Positions 25,914 to 34,381 of a stretch of DNA of 64,000 bases are shown here, piece by piece. The translations under genes were made by a program, and so were the position numbers. The DNA is from Salibacteraceae bacterium (GTDB taxonomy: Bacteria > Bacteroidota > Bacteroidia > Flavobacteriales_G > Salibacteraceae). How positions within the stretch are numbered: position 1 is the stretch's first letter; the number at the start of each line of letters is the position of its first letter. The stretch lies in NCBI GenBank assembly GCA_018401875.1, contig JAGYJZ010000005.1:62001-126000 (forward strand), read 5' to 3'. Below the pieces are notes generated by a model. The model saw only the letters and a list, made by a program, of their open reading frames with translations. It had not been told where the DNA came from and ran no database searches.

Positions 25914-26576
25914 ATGATTGGAAACAAAAAACACTACCTCATTGCAGGATCTACTGGACTAATTGGAAAGCAATTGCTGTCGCTATTACTGAATGACCCT
26001 GAAACAGGAAAGGTGACTTCGTTGGTGAGAAAGCCTTCGGGAGTCAACGACCAAAAACTTCAAGAAAAAGTCATTCATTGGGATACGTTTGCTGAAGATG
26101 ATCTACCACCGAATATTGACGCCACGTTTTGCTGCCTCGGAACCACAATGGCCAATGCAGGAAGCAAAGACGCCTTCCGGAAAGTTGATTTTGAATACGT
26201 CACCAAACTGGCTGTGTTCAGTCAACGAAAAAACATCTCTCAATTTCACGTAGTAAGTGCTGCTGGCTCTAACCCCAAATCGATGATCTTTTACAATAAA
26301 GTGAAAGGCCGAATGGAGTTGGAAATCCAGAAATTAGACGGATTAAGAAGCATCTACATTTATAGACCAAGCATGCTTTTGGGCGACAGGGGCGAATTTC
26401 GTTTTGGTGAAACGATGGGTAAAATCATCATGAAAGGATTGAGTTTTCTAATTCCGAAAAGCGCAAAAGCAATCTACGATTCACAAGTTGCCCATGCCAT
26501 GTTGCACCATGCCGAGCATTCAAAAAAGGGTGCTCACATCATCAGCAATGCTGCGATGCACGATTTGAGCGCTTAA
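25914..26576 (+). CDS. Atypical SDR / NAD(P)-binding oxidoreductase (HTATIP2-like)
   Basis: A 220-residue Rossmann protein with the nucleotide-binding motif IAGSTGLIGKQLL at the N-terminus. Other features are CCLGTTMANAGSKDAF, HVVSAAGSNPKSMIFYNKVKG (a short-chain dehydrogenase-like Y-x3-K) and YRPSMLLGDRGEFR. It belongs to the atypical SDR group with HTATIP2/YwnB-type proteins; no substrate is known. An open frame begins at 25842 inside ispG, but the ATG at 25914, 10 bp after ispG, directly precedes the Rossmann fold. It lies in a tight run with ispG and the next membrane protein, so it is likely in one operon. Confidence 0.85.
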   Translation: MIGNKKHYLIAGSTGLIGKQLLSLLLNDPETGKVTSLVRKPSGVNDQKLQEKVIHWDTFAEDDLPPNIDATFCCLGTTMANAGSKDAFRKVDFEYVTKLAVFSQRKNISQFHVVSAAGSNPKSMIFYNKVKGRMELEIQKLDGLRSIYIYRPSMLLGDRGEFRFGETMGKIIMKGLSFLIPKSAKAIYDSQVAHAMLHHAEHSKKGAHIISNAAMHDLSA

Positions 26577-26580
26577 AGAT

Positions 26581-27135
26581 TTGGAGACAGACTACATTAC
26601 GATTAAACACGGTCCGCGCTTTGAAGGCTTGCCATCAACGATAGGCATGTTTGGTGCCATTGGGTGTATCATATATGGTTCGTGGCTCCTAGGTGAAGAT
26701 GTGATTTCGGCACTTGTGATGTATTTCATTGCAATCGTTTGTGCATTTATTTTTCTTGATTTCCGAGGTGTGGACATCGACTTCAAGCGAAGCCGCATTC
26801 GGCAATACCGCAATATGTTGATGATTCGCCATGGAAAATGGGAAAAGCTGAGCGATTTCAACAAAGTGAGTTTGACGTTGGAGCAGTTCAAGACGATGTC
26901 TACTTCAAGCCTCATCAGCCAAAGTTTCAATAGCAAAACACACGATTCTTACTTCGTGATTTTAGAAGGCGAAGAAGGCATCATTCCTTTTGAAATTGGT
27001 GAATATGAATCGCACTCAGCTGCAAAAAGCACCATGAAATCATTGGCTGAAAAACTCAATTTGCCGTGCGAAGACCTGTATGGTGAGCGTAAGAAAAAAG
27101 CAGCGAAAGTTAGAAGTGGGCGGAAGAAACGTTGA
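26581..27135 (+). CDS. Hypothetical membrane protein with basic tail
   Basis: A 184-residue protein starting with TTG 4 bp after the preceding gene. Two membrane segments span about residues 20-60 (MFGAIGCIIYGSWLL, ALVMYFIAIVCAFIFLDF), then a soluble domain, then a Lys/Arg-rich tail (GERKKKAAKVRSGRKKR). I do not recognise a family. The soluble part is reminiscent of the small membrane proteins with a PH-like C-terminal domain found in many flavobacteria, but this is only an impression. Probably cotranscribed with the upstream gene. Confidence 0.7.
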   Translation: METDYITIKHGPRFEGLPSTIGMFGAIGCIIYGSWLLGEDVISALVMYFIAIVCAFIFLDFRGVDIDFKRSRIRQYRNMLMIRHGKWEKLSDFNKVSLTLEQFKTMSTSSLISQSFNSKTHDSYFVILEGEEGIIPFEIGEYESHSAAKSTMKSLAEKLNLPCEDLYGERKKKAAKVRSGRKKR

Positions 27136-27209
27136 TTAAGTACTTCTCAGAAAGCCTTTCTAATTCCACTTCATTTATTCAATAGATTACGTTTTCTTCG
27201 TATCGCAGC

Positions 27210-29312
27210 GTGAATCCACTTGACACTCCCATAGAATTTGTAAAAGGCGTTGGACCTATGCGGGCCGACTTGCTGAAAAGTGAATTGGGCATTCGCACCA
27301 TTGCCGATTTGGTACGTCATTATCCCTTTCGCCACATCGATCGTAGTAAGTTTTACTTGATCAGTGAAGTTGATCCCAATGCGGCTTTAGTGCAGGTAAA
27401 AGGCAAGTTCATCCGCATCGACAGTATTGGAGCACAAAGAGCAACACGAATGGTGGGCGCTTTTCAAGATGCACAAGGTGGAATCATGGAAGTGGTGTGG
27501 TTTAGAAGCCTAACATGGATCAAGCAGAGCATCAAACCCGACCTCGAATACGTGCTGTTTGGCAAACCAGGCGTGTTTAACAACAAACTGCAAATGACGC
27601 ATCCAGAAATTGAGTTGGCGGCAGAGTTTGACAAGCCATTGAAAGGCGGCTTGGAAGGGGTTTATCCGGTTACTGAAAAATTGAAATCGCGTAAACTCGA
27701 TAGCCGTGCCATCCGCAACCTCATGCAAACTGCATTGCCACAAGTGCTTTCATCCATCGCTGATACGCTACCCGCATACATCATCAAGCGGCAAAACCTG
27801 CTCAACATGCGCACTGCTATTCAAGCCATCCATTTCCCTGAAAACACACAGCAGCTTTCTGAAGCGCAACGCACCTTAAAATTCGAAGAGCTTTTTTACG
27901 TGCAAATGCGCTTGATGAAGGTAAAATCACTGCGCGAACAGAATATCAAAGGCCTTGTTTTCGAAACCATTGGCGATCATTTCAACGATTTCTATAACCA
28001 TCACTTACCTTTTTCTTTAACTGAAGCCCAAAAGCGCGTGGTCAAAGAAATTCGCAAAGACATGGGCAGCGGCAGGCAAATGAATCGCTTGCTTCAAGGC
28101 GATGTAGGGAGTGGAAAAACCATCGTGGCTTTGTTGTGCGCACTCATAGCAATTGACAATGGTTTTCAAGCAGCCATCATGGCGCCTACCGAGATTTTAT
28201 CGCAACAGCATTTTGAAGGCTTGTTTGAATTGGTATCTGAAATGCCGATCAATATTGCCCTGCTCACGGGAAGCTCAAAAACTGCCTACCGCAAAAAGCT
28301 GCACGCTCAATTGGAAAGCGGAGAAATTCACCTCTTGATTGGCACCCATGCCTTGATCGAAGACAAGGTGAAATTTAAAAATCTGGGCTTGGTTGTCATC
28401 GATGAACAACACCGATTTGGGGTGGCACAACGCTCAAAATTATGGAGAAAAAACACGGTTCCTCCGCATGTGCTGGTGATGACCGCAACGCCCATTCCAC
28501 GCACTTTGGCCATGACCGTTTATGGCGATTTGGATGTGAGCGTCATCGATGAACTTCCACCTGGAAGAAAGCCCATTAAAACAGTGCATAAATGGGATAG
28601 CCATCGCCTTCAGGTATTTGGTTTTATGAAGGAGCAAATCACATTGGGAAGGCAGATTTACGTGGTGTATCCGCTGATCGAAGAATCTGAGAAACTCGAT
28701 TACAAAGATTTGATGGATGGATACGACAGCATTTGCCGCGCTTTTCCTCGCCCCAATTACGAAGTCGCCATTGTAAATGGAAAAATGAAAGCCGCTGATA
28801 AAGATTTTGAAATGAAGCGCTTTGCCGATGGCCAATGTCAAATCATGGTAGCAACCACTGTTATTGAAGTAGGCGTAAACGTTCCGAACGCATCCGTAAT
28901 GGTAATCGAAAGTGCAGAGCGTTTTGGGCTTTCGCAGTTGCATCAGTTGAGAGGCCGCGTTGGTAGGGGCGCTGATCAAAGCTATTGCATCTTGATGACG
29001 GGAAATAAATTGAGCAATGAAGGTCGCGTGCGGATGAATACCATGGTCGAAACCAACGATGGATTTAGAATTTCAGAAGTAGATTTGAAACTGCGCGGCC
29101 CTGGCGATATTATGGGAACCCAGCAAAGCGGAGCGCTCGACTTTCAAATTGCTGACATTGTAAAAGATACCGAAGTGCTGGAAGCCGCGCGCGAAGAAGC
29201 TTCGTATATTTACGACAATGACCCTGGCCTTTCGCATCCCAGCTTGAGTAATGTAAAATCACACTTGGCGCTGATGATGAAAAACCGACCAAACTGGGGC
29301 AGAATATCATAA
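27210..29312 (+). CDS. recG: ATP-dependent DNA helicase RecG
   Basis: A 700-residue RecG, which reverses stalled forks and branch-migrates recombination intermediates. The N-terminal wedge/OB domain begins GTPIEFVKGVGPMRADLLK-like and carries PFRHIDRSKFY. Helicase motifs follow: LLQGDVGSGKTIVAL (Walker A, about 295-310), VVIDEQHRFGVAQR (DEQH box), TATPIPRTLAMTVYGDLD, and in the second domain VATTVIEVGVNVPNA and RGRVGRG. Length is normal. GTG start at 27210. The gene is followed after 8 bp by a TspO-like membrane protein. Confidence 0.96.
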   Translation: MNPLDTPIEFVKGVGPMRADLLKSELGIRTIADLVRHYPFRHIDRSKFYLISEVDPNAALVQVKGKFIRIDSIGAQRATRMVGAFQDAQGGIMEVVWFRSLTWIKQSIKPDLEYVLFGKPGVFNNKLQMTHPEIELAAEFDKPLKGGLEGVYPVTEKLKSRKLDSRAIRNLMQTALPQVLSSIADTLPAYIIKRQNLLNMRTAIQAIHFPENTQQLSEAQRTLKFEELFYVQMRLMKVKSLREQNIKGLVFETIGDHFNDFYNHHLPFSLTEAQKRVVKEIRKDMGSGRQMNRLLQGDVGSGKTIVALLCALIAIDNGFQAAIMAPTEILSQQHFEGLFELVSEMPINIALLTGSSKTAYRKKLHAQLESGEIHLLIGTHALIEDKVKFKNLGLVVIDEQHRFGVAQRSKLWRKNTVPPHVLVMTATPIPRTLAMTVYGDLDVSVIDELPPGRKPIKTVHKWDSHRLQVFGFMKEQITLGRQIYVVYPLIEESEKLDYKDLMDGYDSICRAFPRPNYEVAIVNGKMKAADKDFEMKRFADGQCQIMVATTVIEVGVNVPNASVMVIESAERFGLSQLHQLRGRVGRGADQSYCILMTGNKLSNEGRVRMNTMVETNDGFRISEVDLKLRGPGDIMGTQQSGALDFQIADIVKDTEVLEAAREEASYIYDNDPGLSHPSLSNVKSHLALMMKNRPNWGRIS

Positions 29313-29320
29313 CAACCGCC

Positions 29321-30115
29321 ATGAAAAAAACATACGCCATCGTCAATTTAATCGTCACCATTGCCATCGTTTATTGGAACTATGTGGTAGGCTCGCAAGG
29401 TTTAAACGGAGTAACAATGGCCGAACTCAGCGAAAAATATTACAATCTATTTACTCCTGCAGGGTATGCATTCAGCATTTGGGGCGTCATCTTTATTGGC
29501 TTGCTCATCCATGCCTACTACCAAATAAAAATGGCTTTCTTCAAGAAGGAACACAGTGGATTCCTCGATCAAATGGGTCCTTGGCTCATTATTGCCAACG
29601 TGCTTAATGGCATTTGGGTTTGGGCTTGGTTGACCGAGCGCACCGGATTGAGTGTACTGATCATGCTCGGGCTGCTCATTTCGTTGATCATTCTTGTGAT
29701 TCGACTAAACATGGAGCGTTGGGACGCGCCCTTCGTGGTCATTCGAAACATTTGGTGGCCGATTGTCCTGTATTTTGGATGGATAAGCGTAGCAACCATC
29801 GCCAATATTTCGGCCTACCTCATTAAAATAGATTGGCAGTCAGGCCTCGCCCATGAAACGTGGGCCATCATCATGATTATCGTGGCTGCAACTCTCAATC
29901 TGAAGATGCTCTATTTTAGGAGCATGCGCGAATTTGTGATGGTGGGAATTTGGGCCATCGCAGCCATTGCGTATCGTCATTGGGATGTAATTCCAAGTAT
30001 TCAATGGACCGCTGTGGCCTGCTGCATTATTTTAGCCGCGGCTTCCAGTGTTCATGCGTACATCAACTGGGAAACGAACCCCATGGCGAAAATGCTGGAT
30101 GGGAAAAAAGCATAA
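29321..30115 (+). CDS. TspO/MBR-like tryptophan-rich membrane protein
   Basis: A 264-residue protein with about eight hydrophobic segments rich in Trp. The FTPAGYAFSIWGVIFIGLL stretch near residue 45 and the repeated W-rich helices (LNGIWVWAWL, NIWWPIVLYFGWISVA) match the long tryptophan-rich sensory-protein group found in Bacteroidota. TspO proteins bind tetrapyrroles or sterols, but the long group has no known ligand. It follows recG by 8 bp and precedes the DUF2238 gene by 3 bp, suggesting cotranscription. Classical TspO has five helices and about 160 residues, so this is an extended relative. Confidence 0.7.
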   Translation: MKKTYAIVNLIVTIAIVYWNYVVGSQGLNGVTMAELSEKYYNLFTPAGYAFSIWGVIFIGLLIHAYYQIKMAFFKKEHSGFLDQMGPWLIIANVLNGIWVWAWLTERTGLSVLIMLGLLISLIILVIRLNMERWDAPFVVIRNIWWPIVLYFGWISVATIANISAYLIKIDWQSGLAHETWAIIMIIVAATLNLKMLYFRSMREFVMVGIWAIAAIAYRHWDVIPSIQWTAVACCIILAAASSVHAYINWETNPMAKMLDGKKA

Positions 30116-30118
30116 TTC

Positions 30119-30724
30119 ATGAAGTTTTACGCCACGTTAATCGCATTATTCATGGCTATTTTGGTTTGGTCTGGCATCGGACCGAAAGACCAATTCACTT
30201 GGTTTTTAGAAGTGCTTCCCGCAATTATTGGATTGATTGTGTTGGCCATTACCTTTAAACGATTTGAATTCACCAAACTCACTTATGTATTGATTCTCGT
30301 GCACTGTTGCATACTGATGATTGGTGGTCATTGCACCTATGCTGAAGTTCCACTATTCGATTGGATCAGTGAAATCATGGGTCATAGCCGAAATAATTAT
30401 GACAAAGTCGGTCATTTTGCGCAAGGGTTTGTGCCCGCTGTAATTGCGCGTGAAATTTTACTCAGAAATCACGTAGTAAATCAAACGGCTTGGCGCAATG
30501 TGATCATCGTGGCATTGTGCATGGCCATGAGTGTGAGTTATGAATTCATCGAATGGTTTGTGGCAGATCTGACAGCCGAAAACGCAGAAGCCTTCTTAGG
30601 GACGCAAGGCTATGTGTGGGATACGCAAGCAGACATGCTCGCAGCGACTATTGGGGCAATTGTGGCTTTGTTGACCATGACATCGGTTCACGACAAACAA
30701 ATTGCCCATCACACCAACTCCTGA
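30119..30724 (+). CDS. DUF2238 (YjdF-family) membrane protein
   Basis: A 201-residue integral membrane protein with about six helices. The family signature is unmistakable: GGHCTYAEVPLFDWI, then SRNNYDKVGHFAQGFVPA, then YEFIEWFVADLTAENAEAFLG and the terminal WDTQADMLAATIGA. The conserved His, Asp and Glu residues in these loops suggest metal or proton chemistry, but no function is established. It ends one base before the convergent FAD-dependent gene. Confidence 0.9.
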   Translation: MKFYATLIALFMAILVWSGIGPKDQFTWFLEVLPAIIGLIVLAITFKRFEFTKLTYVLILVHCCILMIGGHCTYAEVPLFDWISEIMGHSRNNYDKVGHFAQGFVPAVIAREILLRNHVVNQTAWRNVIIVALCMAMSVSYEFIEWFVADLTAENAEAFLGTQGYVWDTQADMLAATIGAIVALLTMTSVHDKQIAHHTNS

Positions 30725-32281
30725 TTAGCGTTTGGCCAGGGCAGCCATTTCAGCGCATTTTTCACCGTCAATCGCAGCTGAAATAATACCTCCGGCATAT
30801 CCTGCACCCTCGCCACACGGATACAATCCTTTGATTTGAATATGCTCCAACGTTTCACGATCACGCGGAATACGCACCGGTGATGATGTGCGCGATTCGG
30901 GCGCATGCACCACAGCTTCGTTGGTCAAATAACCCTTCATGGATGCATCGAAATCTTTGAATCCGTTTTGCAGCGCGTTGTAAATGAAGTCGGGCAACAC
31001 TTGCCTCATCTCAACTGAAGTCGTTCCTGGAACATAAGAAGTTTCTGGAATTGAACCGGATTTAATTCCCTTTGTAAAATCAGCCAAACGCTGCGCAGGA
31101 ACACGCTGTGTTTCGCCAGCCAAATGCCAAGCGCGCTGTTCGATTTGTTTTTGAAATTCTACGCCCGCTAAAGGTCCAAAGGACGCAAAGGCTTTAAAGT
31201 CTTCCAATTTTAATTCTACCACAATCCCTGAATTGGCCGTGGATTGATCGCGCTTGCTGGGCGACCAACCGTTGGTAACGACTTCTCCCGGTGATGTTGC
31301 GCACGGAGCAATAATACCTCCCGGACACATACAAAACGAATAAACGCCACGACCACCCACCTGCTTCACCACGCTGTAGGGCGATGGCGGCAGATAAGGC
31401 CCACGCACATCACACTTGTATTGCAAGCTATCAATCAACGCTTGCGGGTGCTCTACACGAATGCCCAAGGCGAACGGTTTGGCTTCGATCTCAATGTGAT
31501 TGCGATGGAGTATTTCAAACACATCGCGCGCGCTGTGTCCCGTAGCCAAAATAACCTTGTTGGCTTTAATTTTTTCTCCTGACGCGATCACCACACCTTT
31601 GATCGAACTTCCCGCAAGAATCACATCGGTCATGCGGGTATTGAAACGAATTTCACCCCCGTTGGCTAAAATACATTCTCGAATTGCAGTGATGATTCCG
31701 GGCAATTTATTGGTGCCAATGTGCGGGTGTGCTTCCACCAAAATATCGCGAGTTGCCCCAAACGCCACCAACAATCGCAAGATGCGATTTACGTCTCCGC
31801 GCTTCTTAGACCGGGTGTATAATTTACCATCGCTGTAGGTGCCTGCTCCGCCCTCTCCAAAACAATAGTTGGAATCTTCATCTACAATATGCTCTTGATT
31901 GATGGCCTTGAGGTCACGCCTTCTCGCCCTGACGTCTTTTCCGCGTTCTAAGATGATCGGTTTTTTTCCAAGCTCCATGCACCGCAGTGCGGCAAACATT
32001 CCTGCCGGACCGGCTCCTACAATTACGATTGGCTCTGCCTCGCTTATATTTTTGTAATCGGGAATTTCAATGTTTTCTTCTACAAAATCTTCTCCAATGT
32101 ATGCCTCAATCTTCAAATTGATCTTCACGCTGCGTTGCCGCGCATCGATCGATCGTTTTATCACTTCTACGTGATTGATCTCGGCAACGTCAAGTTCCAT
32201 TTGAGACGCCACTTCAGCCTTGATCAGCTCATCTGAAGCTGCCGTTTGAGGATCGGTTTGGAAGTTCAATTCGGTTTTCAC
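30725..32281 (-). CDS. FAD-dependent oxidoreductase (uncharacterised COG2509 type)
   Basis: A protein of about 518 residues with an N-terminal alpha/beta appendage (VEVIKRSIDARQRSVKINLK) and then the FAD Rossmann motif VIVGAGPAGMFAALRCMELG with ILERG. Other landmarks are DEDSNYCFGEGGAGTYSDGKLYTRS, ATGHSARDVFEIL, FCMCPGG and the C-terminal GLYPCGEGAGYAGGIISAAIDG. These are typical of the conserved NAD(FAD)-utilising dehydrogenases of unknown substrate. The GTG at 32281 gives a natural N-terminus (KTELNFQTDP); an open frame continues to an ATG at 32365 but adds an unusual 28-residue leader. Confidence 0.88.
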   Translation of the reverse strand: MKTELNFQTDPQTAASDELIKAEVASQMELDVAEINHVEVIKRSIDARQRSVKINLKIEAYIGEDFVEENIEIPDYKNISEAEPIVIVGAGPAGMFAALRCMELGKKPIILERGKDVRARRRDLKAINQEHIVDEDSNYCFGEGGAGTYSDGKLYTRSKKRGDVNRILRLLVAFGATRDILVEAHPHIGTNKLPGIITAIRECILANGGEIRFNTRMTDVILAGSSIKGVVIASGEKIKANKVILATGHSARDVFEILHRNHIEIEAKPFALGIRVEHPQALIDSLQYKCDVRGPYLPPSPYSVVKQVGGRGVYSFCMCPGGIIAPCATSPGEVVTNGWSPSKRDQSTANSGIVVELKLEDFKAFASFGPLAGVEFQKQIEQRAWHLAGETQRVPAQRLADFTKGIKSGSIPETSYVPGTTSVEMRQVLPDFIYNALQNGFKDFDASMKGYLTNEAVVHAPESRTSSPVRIPRDRETLEHIQIKGLYPCGEGAGYAGGIISAAIDGEKCAEMAALAKR

Positions 32282-32404
32282 GCTGCAAAGAACTGTAAAT
32301 CGATGGTGTACAAATGCCATTGACACAGAAAACTTTCTAAGGCGTTTAATTGACGAACTTTGCACGCGAAGATGTGATCATCCCTTCCCTTCAAAACAAG
32401 CAGC

Positions 32405-33733
32405 ATGCCAGCACACATTAAAAACAGAGAAGCCATACTCGCAAAACTTGGAATCGAAGCGCTCAATCCTATGCAGATAGAAGCGATAGAAACCATTCAT
32501 GCCAACGATGAAATTGTGCTTCTCTCGCCTACTGGAACAGGGAAAACACTGGCATTCTTGCTCCCCATCATTGCCGAATTAGACCCTGAGAACCCTGAAG
32601 TTCAAGTATTGATTTTGGTTCCTTCACGCGAATTGGCGATTCAAATCGAACAAGTAATCAGAGAAATGGGCACTGGGTTTAAAACCAACGCAGTGTATGG
32701 AGGCCGAGCATCATCAAAAGACAGGGTCGAACTCAAGCATCGCCCGGCAATATTAATTGGAACTCCGGGGCGAATTGCCGATCATTTGCGCAGAGAAACC
32801 ATCGGTGTTGGCGCTATAAAAACTTTGGTGCTAGACGAGTTTGACAAGTCACTCGAAATTGGTTTTGAAGGAGAAATGAGTGAAATATGCGCGTTGCTTA
32901 CAAGCGTGAAAAAACGCTTACTCACCTCGGCTACGCCTAAGGTTATCATTCCAGATTTTGTGGGATTAAAACAGCCCAAATACGTCAACTACCTCGAAGA
33001 TGGCGTTCCGATGCTCGACATAAAAATCTTATTATCGCCCGACAAAGACAAGCTCGACACATTGGTGGCTATCCTCGAACAATTGGGCGATCAGCCAGGG
33101 ATCGTATTCTGCAATTTCAAAGAATCGATCAATCGGGTGAGCGAATATTTAGACCGGCACAACATTGCCCACGGAACGTTTTATGGCGGCATGGAGCAGA
33201 AAGACAGGGAGCGGGCGCTGATCAAATTCAGAAACGGCAGTCACAACTTGATCGTTGCCACTGATTTGGCTGCACGCGGATTAGACATTCCCGAGCTAAA
33301 GTTTATCATTCACTACCACCTGCCGCTCAAAAAACACGAATTCACGCACCGCAATGGCCGCACAGCGCGCATGAACAGTGAAGGCTCAGCATATATTCTG
33401 CAATATGAGAAAGAGCAGCTCCCCGACTTCATTCGCGCAATCAGCCCGCCCATCGAAGATTTAGAAGACCTGCCATCAGCGAAAGATGCCTCGGCCATAG
33501 AATGGGAAACCGTATTTGTTTCGGGCGGTAGAAAAGACAAAATATCGAAGGGCGACATCGCAGGACTGTTCATCAAGCAAGGCGGATTGCGCAACGACCA
33601 GCTAGGTGTTATTGAAATCAAGCAAGACTGCGCCTTCGTAGCCGTTGACACCACTAAAGTCGACACCATCATCAATCAGCTTGACAATTCAAGACTGAAA
33701 AAGAAAAAGGTGCGTGTGACAAGGGTTGGGTAG
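32405..33733 (+). CDS. DEAD-box RNA helicase, DbpA-like
   Basis: A 442-residue DEAD-box protein: Q-motif LNPMQIEAI, motif I SPTGTGKT, motif Ia PSRELAIQ, motif Ib GTPGRI, motif II DEFD (the last Ala-Asp of DEAD is Phe-Asp), motif III SAT, and in the second RecA domain ATDLAARGLDIPE and HRNGRTAR. The last 70 or so residues resemble a DbpA/RRM RNA-binding domain, which in DbpA directs the protein to 23S rRNA. DEFD variants are known in this family and keep the catalytic residues. It is transcribed divergently from the FAD gene, with 123 bp between them. Confidence 0.88.
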   Translation: MPAHIKNREAILAKLGIEALNPMQIEAIETIHANDEIVLLSPTGTGKTLAFLLPIIAELDPENPEVQVLILVPSRELAIQIEQVIREMGTGFKTNAVYGGRASSKDRVELKHRPAILIGTPGRIADHLRRETIGVGAIKTLVLDEFDKSLEIGFEGEMSEICALLTSVKKRLLTSATPKVIIPDFVGLKQPKYVNYLEDGVPMLDIKILLSPDKDKLDTLVAILEQLGDQPGIVFCNFKESINRVSEYLDRHNIAHGTFYGGMEQKDRERALIKFRNGSHNLIVATDLAARGLDIPELKFIIHYHLPLKKHEFTHRNGRTARMNSEGSAYILQYEKEQLPDFIRAISPPIEDLEDLPSAKDASAIEWETVFVSGGRKDKISKGDIAGLFIKQGGLRNDQLGVIEIKQDCAFVAVDTTKVDTIINQLDNSRLKKKKVRVTRVG

Positions 33734-33784
33734 AGGCGCTAGACTTAACCCTTTTAGAGATTGAAAGCAACTCTGATCTAAAAC

Positions 33785-33813
33785 AAAAAAAGCGACCCCT
33801 TTGGATCGCTTTT
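33785..33813. terminator. Second copy of the tRNA-Phe terminator hairpin
   Basis: AAAAGCGA at 33788-33795 pairs with TCGCTTTT at 33806-33813. It is identical to the hairpin at 34185-34213, exactly 400 bp away. It can end transcripts from both sides: the GIY-YIG/tRNA unit on the minus strand and possibly the helicase gene on the plus strand. Confidence 0.7.
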
Positions 33814-33936
33814 AGTGCGGTGCGGGAGGGAATCGAATCCCGCAGGAGTTGCGACCCGCTAATCCTGCGTGGACTCTCGAAAATTAATCAAATCAGAGAT
33901 TTGGAAATTTTCGGAGCCCCCGACACAAGGATTTTC
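33814..33936 (-). repeat. Duplicated 3' half of tRNA-Phe, split by a 79-bp insert
   Basis: Bases 33814-33841 match the tRNA-Phe 3' end and its flank at 34214-34241 (offset 400, two mismatches). Bases 33917-33936 match 34238-34257 (offset 321), which runs exactly up to the anticodon. Together they are a second copy of the tRNA 3' half, downstream of the GIY-YIG gene. Between the pieces lies about 79 bp containing two inverted repeats: GCAGGA/TCCTGC (33842-33868) and a longer stem at 33878-33913. Confidence 0.75.
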
Positions 33937-34176
33937 TACCATGTAAAGGATTATTCTGCTTCTTGATTTGAAAGATTTAAGCTTTCGCTCTAACCGATAT
34001 GCTTCTGGACGTGATGACTGAATGCCATACCAAACCAAATGCCATGGACAATGCTTGGTAGTGTACTTTGACCTTCCTTGATTATGCTCTGTAATTCGTT
34101 TAGTCAAGTCCGCGGACTGACCTATATAAAAATTACCATTCTTGGCACTCTGCAATATGTAAACATAGAAATCCAA
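33859..34176 (-). CDS. GIY-YIG nuclease-domain protein linked to tRNA-Phe
   Basis: The domain reads FYVYILQSAKNGNFYIGQSADLTKR (in two parts), then EHNQGRSKYTTKH, PWHLVWYG and SSRPEAYRLERKLKSFKSR, which is the standard order of small UPF0213/UvrC-like GIY-YIG domains. The Arg of TKR and the Glu of PEAYRLE are in place. No ATG suits; a TTG at 34176 just before DFYVYIL is the likely start. The last 26 or so codons (ENPCVGGSENF onward) are read-through of a duplicated tRNA fragment rather than part of the domain. The open frame also runs upstream through the tRNA in sense, which I treat as fortuitous. About 105 residues; nuclease activity is inferred from the motifs. Confidence 0.75.
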   Translation of the reverse strand: MDFYVYILQSAKNGNFYIGQSADLTKRITEHNQGRSKYTTKHCPWHLVWYGIQSSRPEAYRLERKLKSFKSRSRIILYMVENPCVGGSENFQISDLINFRESTQD

Positions 34177-34184
34177 AATGAAAC

Positions 34185-34213
34185 AAAAAAAGCGACCCCT
34201 TTGGATCGCTTTT
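34185..34213 (-). terminator. tRNA-Phe terminator
   Basis: On the minus strand, AAAAGCGA...TCGCTTTT forms an 8-bp stem followed by further T residues, starting 4 bases after the tRNA 3' end. Some transcription must pass it if the GIY-YIG gene is expressed from the tRNA promoter. Confidence 0.8.
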
Positions 34214-34217
34214 AGTG

Positions 34218-34290
34218 TGGTGCGGGAGGGAATCGAACCCCCGACACAAGGATTTTCAGTCCTTTGCTCTACCGACTGAGCTACCGCACC
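34218..34290 (-). tRNA. tRNA-Phe (GAA)
   Basis: The minus strand folds into a full cloverleaf of 73 nt: acceptor GGTGCGG/CCGCACC with discriminator A, D stem GCTC/GAGC, anticodon stem AAGGA/TCCTT with loop CTGAAAA (anticodon GAA), and T loop TTCGATT. The CCA end is not encoded. A strong promoter lies 46 bp upstream and a terminator just downstream. The 3' half from the anticodon is duplicated at 33814-33936. Confidence 0.97.
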
Positions 34291-34335
34291 AATAGATTTT
34301 TTAACCTTGCATTCTCCTTTTAGAAGAACGGGCGG

Positions 34336-34364
34336 CAAAAGTAGAAATTTATCAAAATCACCAA
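34336..34364 (-). promoter_or_regulatory. tRNA-Phe promoter
   Basis: On the minus strand TTG (34364-34362), 18 bp, then TACTTTTG (34343-34336), a perfect TAnnTTTG. Transcription would start near 34330, about 40 nt before the mature tRNA 5' end. It lies back to back with coaX. Confidence 0.7.
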
Positions 34365-34381
34365 CATTTTATTCAAACTAA

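Noticed and set aside
32860-32880. Loss of helicase activity because DEAD reads DEFD
   Set aside because: The Asp-Glu and final Asp of motif II are kept, and all other motifs are intact; such variants are found in active family members.
34177-34338. N-terminal extension of the GIY-YIG frame through the tRNA gene
   Set aside because: The extension is tRNA-Phe and its promoter read as codons; a tRNA transcript would be processed, and the nuclease fold begins only after the terminator hairpin.
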